Source: Poriferisphaera corsica
GTDB lineage: Bacteria > Planctomycetota > Phycisphaerae > Phycisphaerales > Phycisphaeraceae
Length of the DNA: 64,000 bases
Assembly: GCF_007747445.1 (NCBI RefSeq)
Contig: NZ_CP036425.1
Coordinates: 1,286,175 to 1,350,174 of the forward strand
Direction: 5' to 3'
In this document: piece after piece, positions 50,134 to 58,204 of the stretch
Position numbering within the stretch: the first letter of the stretch is position 1
Layout of the letters: each line of letters begins with the position of its first letter
Notes under the pieces: model-generated
Seen by the model: the letters and a program-made list of their open reading frames with translations, nothing else
Told to the model about the DNA's origin: nothing
Databases searched by the model: none
Translations under genes and position numbers: made by a program

Positions 50134-50626
50134 ATTTGATGGCTTGGGGAGATGTGAGAAGGGTATGGAGTTCGGTGAGAGCTGTGCGGTTGCTTTGCCA
50201 ATGAAGGTGATTGAGCGCGGTTTGGTAGTCGTGCCAACGGTAGTGGGTGTGTTCTGCTGAGAGTTGGATGTTGGCGGGGTTGGGATGAGGGAGGCTGGGA
50301 GGTGAGGGGGTGAGATCGATGGCGAAGGTGTGTTCGGGGATGTGCGAGAGGGTAGGGGGCCAAGGGTTGTTGGGGAAGGCGGAGGTGGGGATTTGATGCT
50401 GGGATTGCAGAGGGATGAGCGGAGAAGTGGCGGGGATGGCGGCTTCTTCAAAAGCTTCACGCGATGCGGCTTGTTGAGGGGATTCGTTGTTCTCGCCGCC
50501 GCCGGCGATGAATTGCCAGAGCTGGTTGTCGACGCGACGGAAGAGTGCGTAGCGAGGGTTTGAGTCGGGGAGGTGGATGAAAGGAATGACGAGGATTTGG
50601 AAGGGGGCTCGGGGCATGGGGTGCAT
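50132..50626 (-). CDS. Nudix hydrolase
   Basis: A 164-residue protein with a complete Nudix box, GGGENNESPQQAASREAFEEAA (Gx5Ex7REUxEE; about residues 42-64). Nudix enzymes hydrolyse nucleoside diphosphates linked to another group; the context WQFIAGGGE and AIDL resembles dihydroneopterin triphosphate or dNTP pyrophosphatases. The ATG has no clear Shine-Dalgarno sequence, and ATG 50617 is an alternative. Confidence 0.85.
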   Translation of the reverse strand: MHPMPRAPFQILVIPFIHLPDSNPRYALFRRVDNQLWQFIAGGGENNESPQQAASREAFEEAAIPATSPLIPLQSQHQIPTSAFPNNPWPPTLSHIPEHTFAIDLTPSPPSLPHPNPANIQLSAEHTHYRWHDYQTALNHLHWQSNRTALTELHTLLTSPQAIK

Positions 50627-50661
50627 GGTAGTGGGGGTCTGGGGGTTTGTGAAGTGTCATG

Positions 50662-50691
50662 AAAAAGCCCAAGCAAGCTGCTTGGGCTTTT
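50662..50691 (-). terminator. Terminator of the UDP-glucose dehydrogenase gene
   Basis: AAAAGCCCAAGCA-AGC-TGCTTGGGCTTTT: an inverted repeat with a GC-rich stem and flanking A/T runs, 29 bp past the stop of the minus-strand dehydrogenase gene. Confidence 0.92.
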
Positions 50692-50719
50692 GGGGTTCGG
50701 TTATATGCCTAATGGAATA

Positions 50720-52066
50720 TTAGACGGCTGCGTTTTCTTCATTGATAGGTGCGCGGCCTACGGAGTGGTAGACGAAGCCGTATTCACGCATGGTGGAGCG
50801 GCGGTAGACGTTGCGGCCGTCGAAGATGACGGGGGTGGCCATTTTATCTTTCATGAGTTCGAATTCTGGGTTTTTGAATTCGGACCAGTCGGTGCAGACG
50901 ATGAGTGCGTCGGCGTCGTTGATGGCCTCGATGGCGTTGTTGGCATAGGTGATGGAGTCGGTGAGGACTTCGCCTGCGGTTTCGTGAGCGACGGGGTCGT
51001 ATGCGGTGACGGTTGCGCCTTTCTCGAGGAGCTTTTGGATGAGTGTGATGGATGGGGCTTCGCGGACGTCGTCTGTGCCGGGCTTGAAGGCGATGCCCCA
51101 GACGGCGATTTTGAGTTTCGACCAGTCGGCGCCTTCGAAATGAGATTCAAGTTTGGTGAGGAAGACGTCACGTTGTTGTTGGTTGACGCGGTGGACGGAT
51201 TCGAGGAGTTCTGCGGGGTGGCCACAGTCCTGGCCCATAGAGATCATGGCGAGCACGTCTTTGGGGAAGCATGATCCGCCGTAGCCGAGGCCGGGGTAGA
51301 GGAATTGGTTGCCGATGCGTTTGTCGGAACACATGCCGCGGCGGACTTCGGAGATATCTGCACCGTATTGTTCGCAGAGGTTTGCGACTTCGTTGATGAA
51401 TGAGATTTTGGTGGCGAGCATGCAGTTTGAGGCGTACTTGACCATTTCAGCGGATGGGATGTCCATGATGAAGATGGGGTTGCCTTGACGGACGAATGGC
51501 TCGTAGAGATCGCGCATTTTGTCGGCGGCGTATTTGGTGTGTGCCCCGATAACGACGCGGTCAGGTTTGTTGAAGTCGTTGATGGCGGCGCCTTCTTTGA
51601 GGAACTCGGGGTTCGAGGCCATGTGGAAGGTTTTGCTGGTGCGTGATGCGACGGCTTGCTGAACTTTGATGTTTGTGCCGACGGGAACGGTTGATTTGAC
51701 GACGATGATTTTTTCGCGTGTGTCTGAGGATGCTTCGATGGCGTCGCCGATGTCTTGAGCGGCGGCGAGGACGTATTGGAGGTTGGCGCGGCCGTCACTG
51801 CCGGAGGGGGTGCCTACGGCGATGAAGATGATTTCAGCGTTTTTGTAAGCGGCGGATTTATCGGTGGTGAAGTGTAGTCGGCTGGCTTTTGCGTTGCGGC
51901 CGATGAGTTCATCGAGACCTGGTTCGTAGATGGGAGAGATGCCGTTGTTGAGCTTTTCGATTTTGGATTGATCGATGTCGAGGCATGTGACTTGGTTGCC
52001 GGTATTGGCGAAGCATGTGCCGGTAACAAGACCGACGTATCCGGTGCCGACCATGGTGATGCGCAT
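50720..52066 (-). CDS. ugd: UDP-glucose 6-dehydrogenase
   Basis: A 448-residue enzyme that oxidises UDP-glucose to UDP-glucuronate in two NAD-dependent steps, for polysaccharide synthesis. Seen are the NAD motif MVGTGYVGLVTGTCFA, SIYEPGLDEL-like, NPEFLKEGAAI (about 155) and the catalytic cysteine in GYGGSCFPKD (about residue 265), followed by AFKPGTDDVREAPS. UDP-glucuronate could feed the exopolysaccharide pathway linked to the exosortase locus. Monocistronic with its own terminator. Confidence 0.95.
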   Translation of the reverse strand: MRITMVGTGYVGLVTGTCFANTGNQVTCLDIDQSKIEKLNNGISPIYEPGLDELIGRNAKASRLHFTTDKSAAYKNAEIIFIAVGTPSGSDGRANLQYVLAAAQDIGDAIEASSDTREKIIVVKSTVPVGTNIKVQQAVASRTSKTFHMASNPEFLKEGAAINDFNKPDRVVIGAHTKYAADKMRDLYEPFVRQGNPIFIMDIPSAEMVKYASNCMLATKISFINEVANLCEQYGADISEVRRGMCSDKRIGNQFLYPGLGYGGSCFPKDVLAMISMGQDCGHPAELLESVHRVNQQQRDVFLTKLESHFEGADWSKLKIAVWGIAFKPGTDDVREAPSITLIQKLLEKGATVTAYDPVAHETAGEVLTDSITYANNAIEAINDADALIVCTDWSEFKNPEFELMKDKMATPVIFDGRNVYRRSTMREYGFVYHSVGRAPINEENAAV

Positions 52067-52484
52067 GGGTAGGTTCCTTGTTTATGTGAGCTAGGTGGCT
52101 CAGTGTATCTTCAGATCCAGTGCCGACTCGTGGCAGGGGATCGGATTGTCTTGTTTAGGGGCGAAAAAAGGCCCTTAAATGGGCAATTAGTATCGCGGGT
52201 GGGGGCGGGTGTGTAAAGTTTGGCGGTTTTGGCGATTAATAATCGGGGATTCGGGAATAAGAATGATGATATGCGAGCTAATAGTGTGTTGTGGGTGTAG
52301 GTTTGTTGCAGGTATGGGAAGTGAGGGGCTGGCAAAGGTTTATGTGGCGATTCGGAAGAGTGGCTGCGTGTTGCTAAGATAGTAGGTACGAGAAAGCTGG
52401 CTTATGGGAATTGGCTGGCGAGGGTCCGTCGTGATAGTCGAGATATGTCGCGGCGGATGAACGCAAACACGAGGAAATAAGAAG
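52067..52484. other. Divergent promoter region of ugd and sulfite/nitrite reductase genes
   Basis: About 420 bp. It contains an imperfect hairpin at about 52119-52136 (GTGCCGAC/GTGGCA) and another at 52170-52185 (GCCCTTAAATGGGC), but no gene or RNA family I can name. GAGGAA lies ten bases before the reductase ATG. Confidence 0.5.
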
Positions 52485-54353
52485 ATGAGTAATGGCAAGC
52501 AGCCGGAGCCGGTGTTCAATACAGCGGACGGCGATCTTAACGAGGTTGAGCGATTTAAGCTCGAGAGTGATGGTGTGCGTGGGATTCTTGGGCCGGACTT
52601 CCGGAATCTGGAAGGGCCGGGCGATATCGAGAAGGCGAGCGAGCAGCTTGCGAAGTCGCATGGCATCTATTTGGAATATAACCGGGCGAAGACGGGTCGT
52701 GAGAAGGATTGGATGTACATGATCCGTGCGACGATCCCTGGGGGCGGCGCATTTACCGCGGATCAGTGGGACGTGTTTGATGGGCTGGCGGACAAGTATT
52801 GTGACAACAATCCGTTTGGCGGTTCATCGCTGCGGCTGACGACACGTCAGAATGTGCAGTATCACTGGCTGCACAAGGACAAGGTGATTGATCTTGTTGG
52901 GGAGATGGCGTCGACGGGGTTCTATGCGCTGAATGGTTGTGGTGATAACGTGCGTAACGTGATGGGCTGCCCGCTCTCGAAATTCAGTTCGATTTATGAT
53001 GCGAACAAGAAGGCGCAGGAGTATGGCGAATATTTCCGTCTGCCTGCCGCTCCGCATATTCAGGTGTTTGCGATTGATCCGAACTTTATTCGTGATCCTG
53101 AGAAGCAGTACAAGTATGGTGAAAAGCTTTTGAACCGTAAGTTCAAGATTGCTTTTAGTGCAGTACATCGCAACTTGCAGACGGGTGAGATTGAGTACGA
53201 TAACTGTGTTGAGATCCGTACGAATGACCTGGGTGTGATGCCGATTGTCGAGGGTGACAAGGTTGCGGCTTATCAGTTGTATATTGGTGGGGGGCAAGGC
53301 GAGAAGAATGGTAAGGCGACGTTTGCTGCTCATGGTGAGCCTTTGGGTATCGTGACGGAAGAACAGTTGATGCCTGCACTGGATGGGATTGTGAAGGTGC
53401 ATGATGAATGGGGGGATCGTAAGAACCGTCACTGGGCGAGGCTGAAGTATGTGGTGAATGCGCAGGGCATCCCGTGGTATCAAGATCAGCTTCGTGAGAA
53501 GGGGATCGAGATTGAATCACCTAACTCAGAGTTAGAGCCAGGCGCTCGGATGATGCACCATGGATGGCAGGAGCTTGAGACGACAGGTAAGCTGGCGTTT
53601 GGTGCTTATATCGAGAATGGGCGTTTGATTGACGGTGAGAACGGTAAGCTGAAGAGCATGGTGCGCGACACGATGCAGAAGTTTGCGGGTACTGAGCTGA
53701 TGATCACGCCGAACCAAGACCTGCTGTTTACGAATATTGAGCCTGAGGCCAAGGATGAGTTTGAAGCTTATCTTGGCGAGTACGGTTTTGGTAAGCGTAA
53801 TGGCAAGGCCTATTCGTCGCTTAGAGTGCTTTCGGGTGCTTGTGTTGGTTTGCCGACTTGCCGATTGAGTTATACGGAGAGCGAACGGTTTGAGCCGGAG
53901 CTGATTGATACGCTAGACGAGATGGGTTATGGAGATCTGAAGGAATCGATCGGGATTACCGGTTGTGAACGTCAGTGTTTCCGCCCGGCGACAAAGACGA
54001 TCGGCTGGGTGGGGCAGGGCCCGAACATGTATATGTTGAAGCTGGGCGGGTCTGAAGATGGCCGTTATCAAGGTACGGCTTTGGTCGAAGATGAGAAGCT
54101 GTACTTCAGGCAGGTGCCTCGTGATAAGGTTGCTGTACTGAGCGCGAAGTTGTTTGACTTGGCGAAGGCGCATATGACTGATGAGGAAATTGGTGATAGT
54201 GGCGCGGTGTTCCGCAGATTGGGCAGCAAGTTTATCTTGGATGCGCTGCGGGCTGATGAGGAGATTGCACCTTTGATGGAGAAGACGGCCAAGGCGCCGT
54301 TCTTGCCAAAGGGCTGTGCGGTCGATCATTATGCAGCGGCAACGATGAGCTAA
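52485..54353 (+). CDS. Siroheme-[4Fe-4S] sulfite/nitrite reductase
   Basis: A 622-residue assimilatory reductase. The metal centre ligands are visible as CVGLPTC (C453, C459) and GCERQC (C494, C498), the Cx5C...Cx3C pattern that binds the iron-sulfur cluster and siroheme. SSLRLTTRQNVQYHW and GDNVRNVMGCPLS are the first substrate-binding segments. Sequence alone does not decide sulfite against nitrite; the ferredoxin-dependent NirA/Sir group is most likely. A terminator follows at 54378. It stands alone, with no sulfate-assimilation genes adjacent. Confidence 0.9.
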   Translation: MSNGKQPEPVFNTADGDLNEVERFKLESDGVRGILGPDFRNLEGPGDIEKASEQLAKSHGIYLEYNRAKTGREKDWMYMIRATIPGGGAFTADQWDVFDGLADKYCDNNPFGGSSLRLTTRQNVQYHWLHKDKVIDLVGEMASTGFYALNGCGDNVRNVMGCPLSKFSSIYDANKKAQEYGEYFRLPAAPHIQVFAIDPNFIRDPEKQYKYGEKLLNRKFKIAFSAVHRNLQTGEIEYDNCVEIRTNDLGVMPIVEGDKVAAYQLYIGGGQGEKNGKATFAAHGEPLGIVTEEQLMPALDGIVKVHDEWGDRKNRHWARLKYVVNAQGIPWYQDQLREKGIEIESPNSELEPGARMMHHGWQELETTGKLAFGAYIENGRLIDGENGKLKSMVRDTMQKFAGTELMITPNQDLLFTNIEPEAKDEFEAYLGEYGFGKRNGKAYSSLRVLSGACVGLPTCRLSYTESERFEPELIDTLDEMGYGDLKESIGITGCERQCFRPATKTIGWVGQGPNMYMLKLGGSEDGRYQGTALVEDEKLYFRQVPRDKVAVLSAKLFDLAKAHMTDEEIGDSGAVFRRLGSKFILDALRADEEIAPLMEKTAKAPFLPKGCAVDHYAAATMS

Positions 54354-54377
54354 TAGCGTTTTAAATAAATTTATAGA

Positions 54378-54407
54378 AGCCTCGTACGTTTGTGCGAGGC
54401 TTTTTTT
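54378..54407 (+). terminator. Terminator of the sulfite/nitrite reductase gene
   Basis: AGCCTCG-TACGTTTGTG-CGAGGCT followed by seven T residues, 25 bp past the stop. Confidence 0.95.
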
Positions 54408-54524
54408 ATGCGCGATGGGTGAGAGAGCAGGGGGGGGAAAAGGTGGGGGCGGGAATAGTAAAAGTGAGTTTGATGTTGGATTTATAGTGGAAAATGCTTC
54501 GAGTTTGTTTTGAAATGGACTAAA

Positions 54525-54911
54525 ATGCAGGATATGGAAGTAGAAACGAAGGCGACGAACGTATTGAATCGCGTGGCTAAGAAGATGGGGCAGCCTGAGG
54601 TTGCTTATCCTGGGTATTACAAATGGTTGATTTTTGTATCTGCGATGGATGCGATTATGACGTGGGCGATATTGATGGTGGGTGGGATTGAGGCGAATCC
54701 AATTGCGGCGGCGGTGATGTCGGTCTGGGGATATGCGGGGATGGTGATATTTAAGTTTTTATTAGTGGCGTTTTTTGTGGTGATGTGTGAATGGATCTCG
54801 CGGAAGCAGTATGAGACGGGGCGAGTGTTGGTGTCATGTGGGGTGATCATTAGCGCGTTTCCGAGTTTATTGGCGGCGGGATTGTTGGTGGGGTCACTCA
54901 TGATGGGGTGA
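54525..54911 (+). CDS. DUF5658 membrane protein
   Basis: A 128-residue membrane protein with three or four helices. The segment LIFVSAMDAIMTWAILMVGG, then IEANPIAAAVM, gives the D...T...GG.EaNP pattern of DUF5658, a family without a known function. Starts at TTG 54510 and ATG 54534 are possible; ATG 54525 has GGA seven bases upstream. Confidence 0.75.
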   Translation: MQDMEVETKATNVLNRVAKKMGQPEVAYPGYYKWLIFVSAMDAIMTWAILMVGGIEANPIAAAVMSVWGYAGMVIFKFLLVAFFVVMCEWISRKQYETGRVLVSCGVIISAFPSLLAAGLLVGSLMMG

Positions 54912-54947
54912 TAGGGGCGTGTTTTAGGCGTTGGTTGCATATGTTGC

Positions 54948-54979
54948 AAACACTCTACCACCGGTGGTGACAGGCTTGA
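54948..54979 (-). repeat. Intergenic hairpin repeat, copy 4 (imperfect)
   Basis: On the minus strand: CAAGCCTGTCACC-ACC-GGTGGTAGA then GTGTTTGC. Flanks and centre match the other copies, but the outer stem has mismatches, so the copy looks older or decaying. Confidence 0.65.
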
Positions 54980-55021
54980 AGACATTACGCTTTGATCGAA
55001 TACTTCAGAGACAGTTATATG

Positions 55022-55053
55022 AAAAACGCCCATCGGAGTGATGGGCGTTTTTT
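55022..55053 (-). terminator. Terminator of clpC
   Basis: AAAAACGCCCATC-GGAGT-GATGGGCGTTTTTT: perfect stem with A- and T-runs, 29 bp past the clpC stop. It may also stop transcripts from the DUF5658 gene. Confidence 0.95.
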
Positions 55054-55081
55054 GTTTGGTTGTGGGGTGTCTAATGGTTAG

Positions 55082-57658
55082 TTAGCTGTCATCTTCGGAG
55101 CCGTTGCCATTGGTTGGCTTGACGGTTTGTTCAGAAGATTTTTTCTCAGTCTTCTTTTCTTCGGTTGAGGGATCGGGGAGCTTTTCAGCGGTGAAGGTGA
55201 GGTGCTCGTTGTCATCATTGTGGGTAACTTTGATGACTTGGCCGGCTCTGAATTCATCGCGAAGGATGGATTCGGAGAGAGGGTCTTCGATGTTTTGTTC
55301 GATGGCGCGTCGGAGTGGACGGGCACCGAAGTCGGGGTTGTAGCCCTTGTCGATGAGGAAGTCTTTGGCTTTCTGATCGACTTGGATGGCCATGTCGCGT
55401 TCTTCGAGGCGTTTGAAAACCTTGCGGATTTCGTATTCGACGATGCCGTTGAGGTCGCCGCGGTTGAGTGGACGGAAGACGATGATGTCGTCGAGTCGGT
55501 TGATGAACTCGGGACGGAAGTAACGCTCGATTTCGTTGTTGAGCGTGGTCTTCATTTTTTGGTAGTCGGCTTCTTCTGCTTTGATTGCGAAACCGAAGCC
55601 GGCTTTGTTTTTGATGAGGTCGGCGCCGATGTTTGAGGTCATGATGAGGATAACGTTTCGGAAGGAAACGTGGCGGCCGAAGGAGTCGGTGAGCTCGCCT
55701 TCTTCCATGATCTGGAGGAGCATGTTGAAGACGTCGGGGTGCGCTTTTTCGATCTCGTCGAGTAGAACGACGGCGTATGGGCGGCGGCGGATCTGCTCAG
55801 TGAGCTGGCCACCTTCTTCGTAGCCGACGTAGCCGGGAGGCGCTCCGACGAGACGGGAGACGTTGTGTTTCTCCATGTACTCGGACATGTCGATGCGGAT
55901 GAGTGATTCGGGGTCGCCGAACATGAATTCAGCGATGGCCTTGGAGAGTAGGGTCTTACCGACGCCGGAGGGGCCGACGAAGATGAAGGAGCCCATTGGG
56001 CGGCGTGGGTCTTTGAGGCCGGAGCGTGAACGCCTGACGGCCTTGGCGATGGCTTTGATGGCGTCGTTCTGAGAGACAACGGTTTTGTGGAGTTCGTCTT
56101 CGAGGTTGAGGAGTCGTTCGGACTCTGCTTTTTCGAGACGGGTGAGCGGTACGCCGGTCATCTTGGAGACGACTTCGGCGATGACTTCGTCGTCGACAAT
56201 GCCATCGACTTCCTTGGATTTTGCACGCCAATCGCGTTGGATTTGTTCTTTGTTGCGACGGAGTGATTCGGCTTGGTCACGCAATTCTGCGGCTTTTTCG
56301 TAGTCGGCAGATTTGACGGCTTCATCTTTTTCGATGGAGAGGCGTTCGATCTGTTCTTCAAGCTCGGCGAGATTCGGCGGCTTGGACATGCTCTTGAGGC
56401 GGATGCGGGCACCGGCCTCGTCGATCACGTCGATTGATTTATCGGGTTGCACGCGGGCTGTGATGTAGCGATCAGAAAGCTCAACGGCTTGCTCGATGGC
56501 TTCGTCGGTGATGGCGACACGGTGGTGCGCTTCGTAGCGATCCTTGAGCCCCTTGAGGATAGCGACGGTGTCGGCTTTTCCAGGAGGGTCAACGAGGATG
56601 GTCTGAAAGCGACGTTCGAGAGCGCCGTCTTTTTCGATGTACTTGCGATATTCGTCGAGTGTGGTCGCACCGATACATTGGATCTCACCGCGGGAGAGTG
56701 CGGGCTTGAGAACATTGGATGCGTCGATGGCGCCTTCGGCACCGCCTGCACCGACGAGGGTGTGGAGTTCGTCGATGAAGAGGAGTACGTTTTTAGCGCG
56801 ACGTACTTCGTTCATGACGGCTTTGATGCGTTCCTCGAACTGGCCGCGGTATTTGGTGCCTGCGACCATCATGGCGAGGTCGAGGACAACGATGCGGCGG
56901 TCGTGGAGAATTTCGGGGACGTCGTTGCCGACGATGAGTTGAGCGAGTCCTTCGACGATGGCTGTCTTGCCGACGCCGGCTTCGCCGAGGAGGACGGGGT
57001 TGTTTTTTGTACGGCGGCAAAGGATTTGAACGAGACGTTCGATCTCATCTGCACGTCCGATGACGGGGTCGAGTTGATCTTGTCGGGCGAGTTCGGTGAG
57101 ATCTCGGCCGAAGGAATCGAGTGCGGGGGTTTTGGATTTTCCGCCCTTGGCTCCGGCTTGGGAGGACGAGGAAGAGCCGGACTCGGGCTTGCCGGTCATG
57201 GTTGCTTCTTCGGGGTCGACGCCTGCGCCGAGGAGGTTGAGTACCTCTTCGCGAACTTCTTCGAGCTTAAGGTTGAGGTTCATGAGAACTTGAGCGGCGA
57301 CGCCTTCGTGTTCACGGAGGAGGCCGAGTAGGAGGTGCTCGGTGCCGACGTAGTTGTGGTTGAGGTTGCGCGCTTCGTCAATTGCGTATTCAATGACTTT
57401 CTTTGCGCGGGGTGTTTGTGGGAGTTTGCCCATGGTGACCATGTCGGGGCCGGACTTGACGAGTTTTTCAACTTCCAAGCGGACTTTGCGTAGATCGACA
57501 TCCATGTTTTTCAGGACGTTTGCGCCGACGCCAGATCCTTCCTTGACGAGGCCAAGGAGGATGTGCTCGGTGCCGATCCACTCATGGTTGAAACGCTGGG
57601 CTTCCTGGTTGGCCAGTGCCATGACCTTGCGTGCTCGGTCTGTAAATCGTTCAAACAT
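55082..57658 (-). CDS. clpC: ATP-dependent Clp protease ATPase subunit ClpC
   Basis: An 858-residue AAA+ unfoldase. Two N-terminal Clp repeats (FERFTDRARKVMALA and TPRAKKVIEYAIDEA), Walker A of the first ATPase (GEAGVGKT, about 225), a UVR-type middle motif (YEKAAELRDQAESLRR), the second ATPase (GPSGVGKT, about 565) and the conserved C-terminal RPEFINRLDD are all seen. It feeds substrates to ClpP; no clpP is in the window. The C-terminal tail (about 820-858) is charged and low in complexity. Monocistronic. Confidence 0.96.
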   Translation of the reverse strand: MFERFTDRARKVMALANQEAQRFNHEWIGTEHILLGLVKEGSGVGANVLKNMDVDLRKVRLEVEKLVKSGPDMVTMGKLPQTPRAKKVIEYAIDEARNLNHNYVGTEHLLLGLLREHEGVAAQVLMNLNLKLEEVREEVLNLLGAGVDPEEATMTGKPESGSSSSSQAGAKGGKSKTPALDSFGRDLTELARQDQLDPVIGRADEIERLVQILCRRTKNNPVLLGEAGVGKTAIVEGLAQLIVGNDVPEILHDRRIVVLDLAMMVAGTKYRGQFEERIKAVMNEVRRAKNVLLFIDELHTLVGAGGAEGAIDASNVLKPALSRGEIQCIGATTLDEYRKYIEKDGALERRFQTILVDPPGKADTVAILKGLKDRYEAHHRVAITDEAIEQAVELSDRYITARVQPDKSIDVIDEAGARIRLKSMSKPPNLAELEEQIERLSIEKDEAVKSADYEKAAELRDQAESLRRNKEQIQRDWRAKSKEVDGIVDDEVIAEVVSKMTGVPLTRLEKAESERLLNLEDELHKTVVSQNDAIKAIAKAVRRSRSGLKDPRRPMGSFIFVGPSGVGKTLLSKAIAEFMFGDPESLIRIDMSEYMEKHNVSRLVGAPPGYVGYEEGGQLTEQIRRRPYAVVLLDEIEKAHPDVFNMLLQIMEEGELTDSFGRHVSFRNVILIMTSNIGADLIKNKAGFGFAIKAEEADYQKMKTTLNNEIERYFRPEFINRLDDIIVFRPLNRGDLNGIVEYEIRKVFKRLEERDMAIQVDQKAKDFLIDKGYNPDFGARPLRRAIEQNIEDPLSESILRDEFRAGQVIKVTHNDDNEHLTFTAEKLPDPSTEEKKTEKKSSEQTVKPTNGNGSEDDS

Positions 57659-58204
57659 GCCTATTGCTCTTTGGGTTAAGGTTCTTGTCTCTCGTTAGTG
57701 CTTTGATGCGTTGAGCGCGTTGGCTCGAAAAAGCGTGCCTCTGTAAGTATTACTCGTACGAAGGCGATTTCATTCTACATGGTTGGTTATCCCATGAAAA
57801 AAAACAGATTTTGTGCAGAAATGGTAGAAAAAGATGATGTATTCTCACTCCTGCAGCGTGCTGCATAAGTGTTTATCGGCTGATTTATACCCCCAGAAAT
57901 ACTTGAGGTGGTGGGAAGGGTGAAAATAAGAAAAATCTGTGTAAATGAAGGGGATTTTGCGGGGATTGTCGCTTTATGGTCAGTTGATTTGTTGTGAGAA
58001 AAAGTGGGGGTCGTCTTTCAAGGTTTCTCGCAGGTGGGGTAAACGGCCAATAACTTGTATGGGTGAACGGTGTTTGATGAAAGAAAGATGAAAAGAAATG
58101 AAGTCTTTTGATGTGGGTTTTTGTGATAGATTGGGTGTGGCTTTGAGGTGGAGAATGTGGTGTGGGATCTGACGATTGAGGGGGAATTCGATACAATCCG
58201 GGGC
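57659..58204. other. Intergenic region between clpC and gltX
   Basis: About 545 bp that must hold the divergent promoters of clpC and gltX. I see a short inverted repeat CTGCAGCGTGCTGCA at 57852-57866 and A-rich tracts, but no gene, RNA or defined operator. The gltX frame is open back to 58148, but that part does not look coding. Confidence 0.45.

Noticed and set aside
52119-52136. Fifth copy of the hairpin family
   Set aside because: It has a TGCC...GGCA-type stem but lacks the CAAGCC and GTGTTT flanks and the RCC centre.
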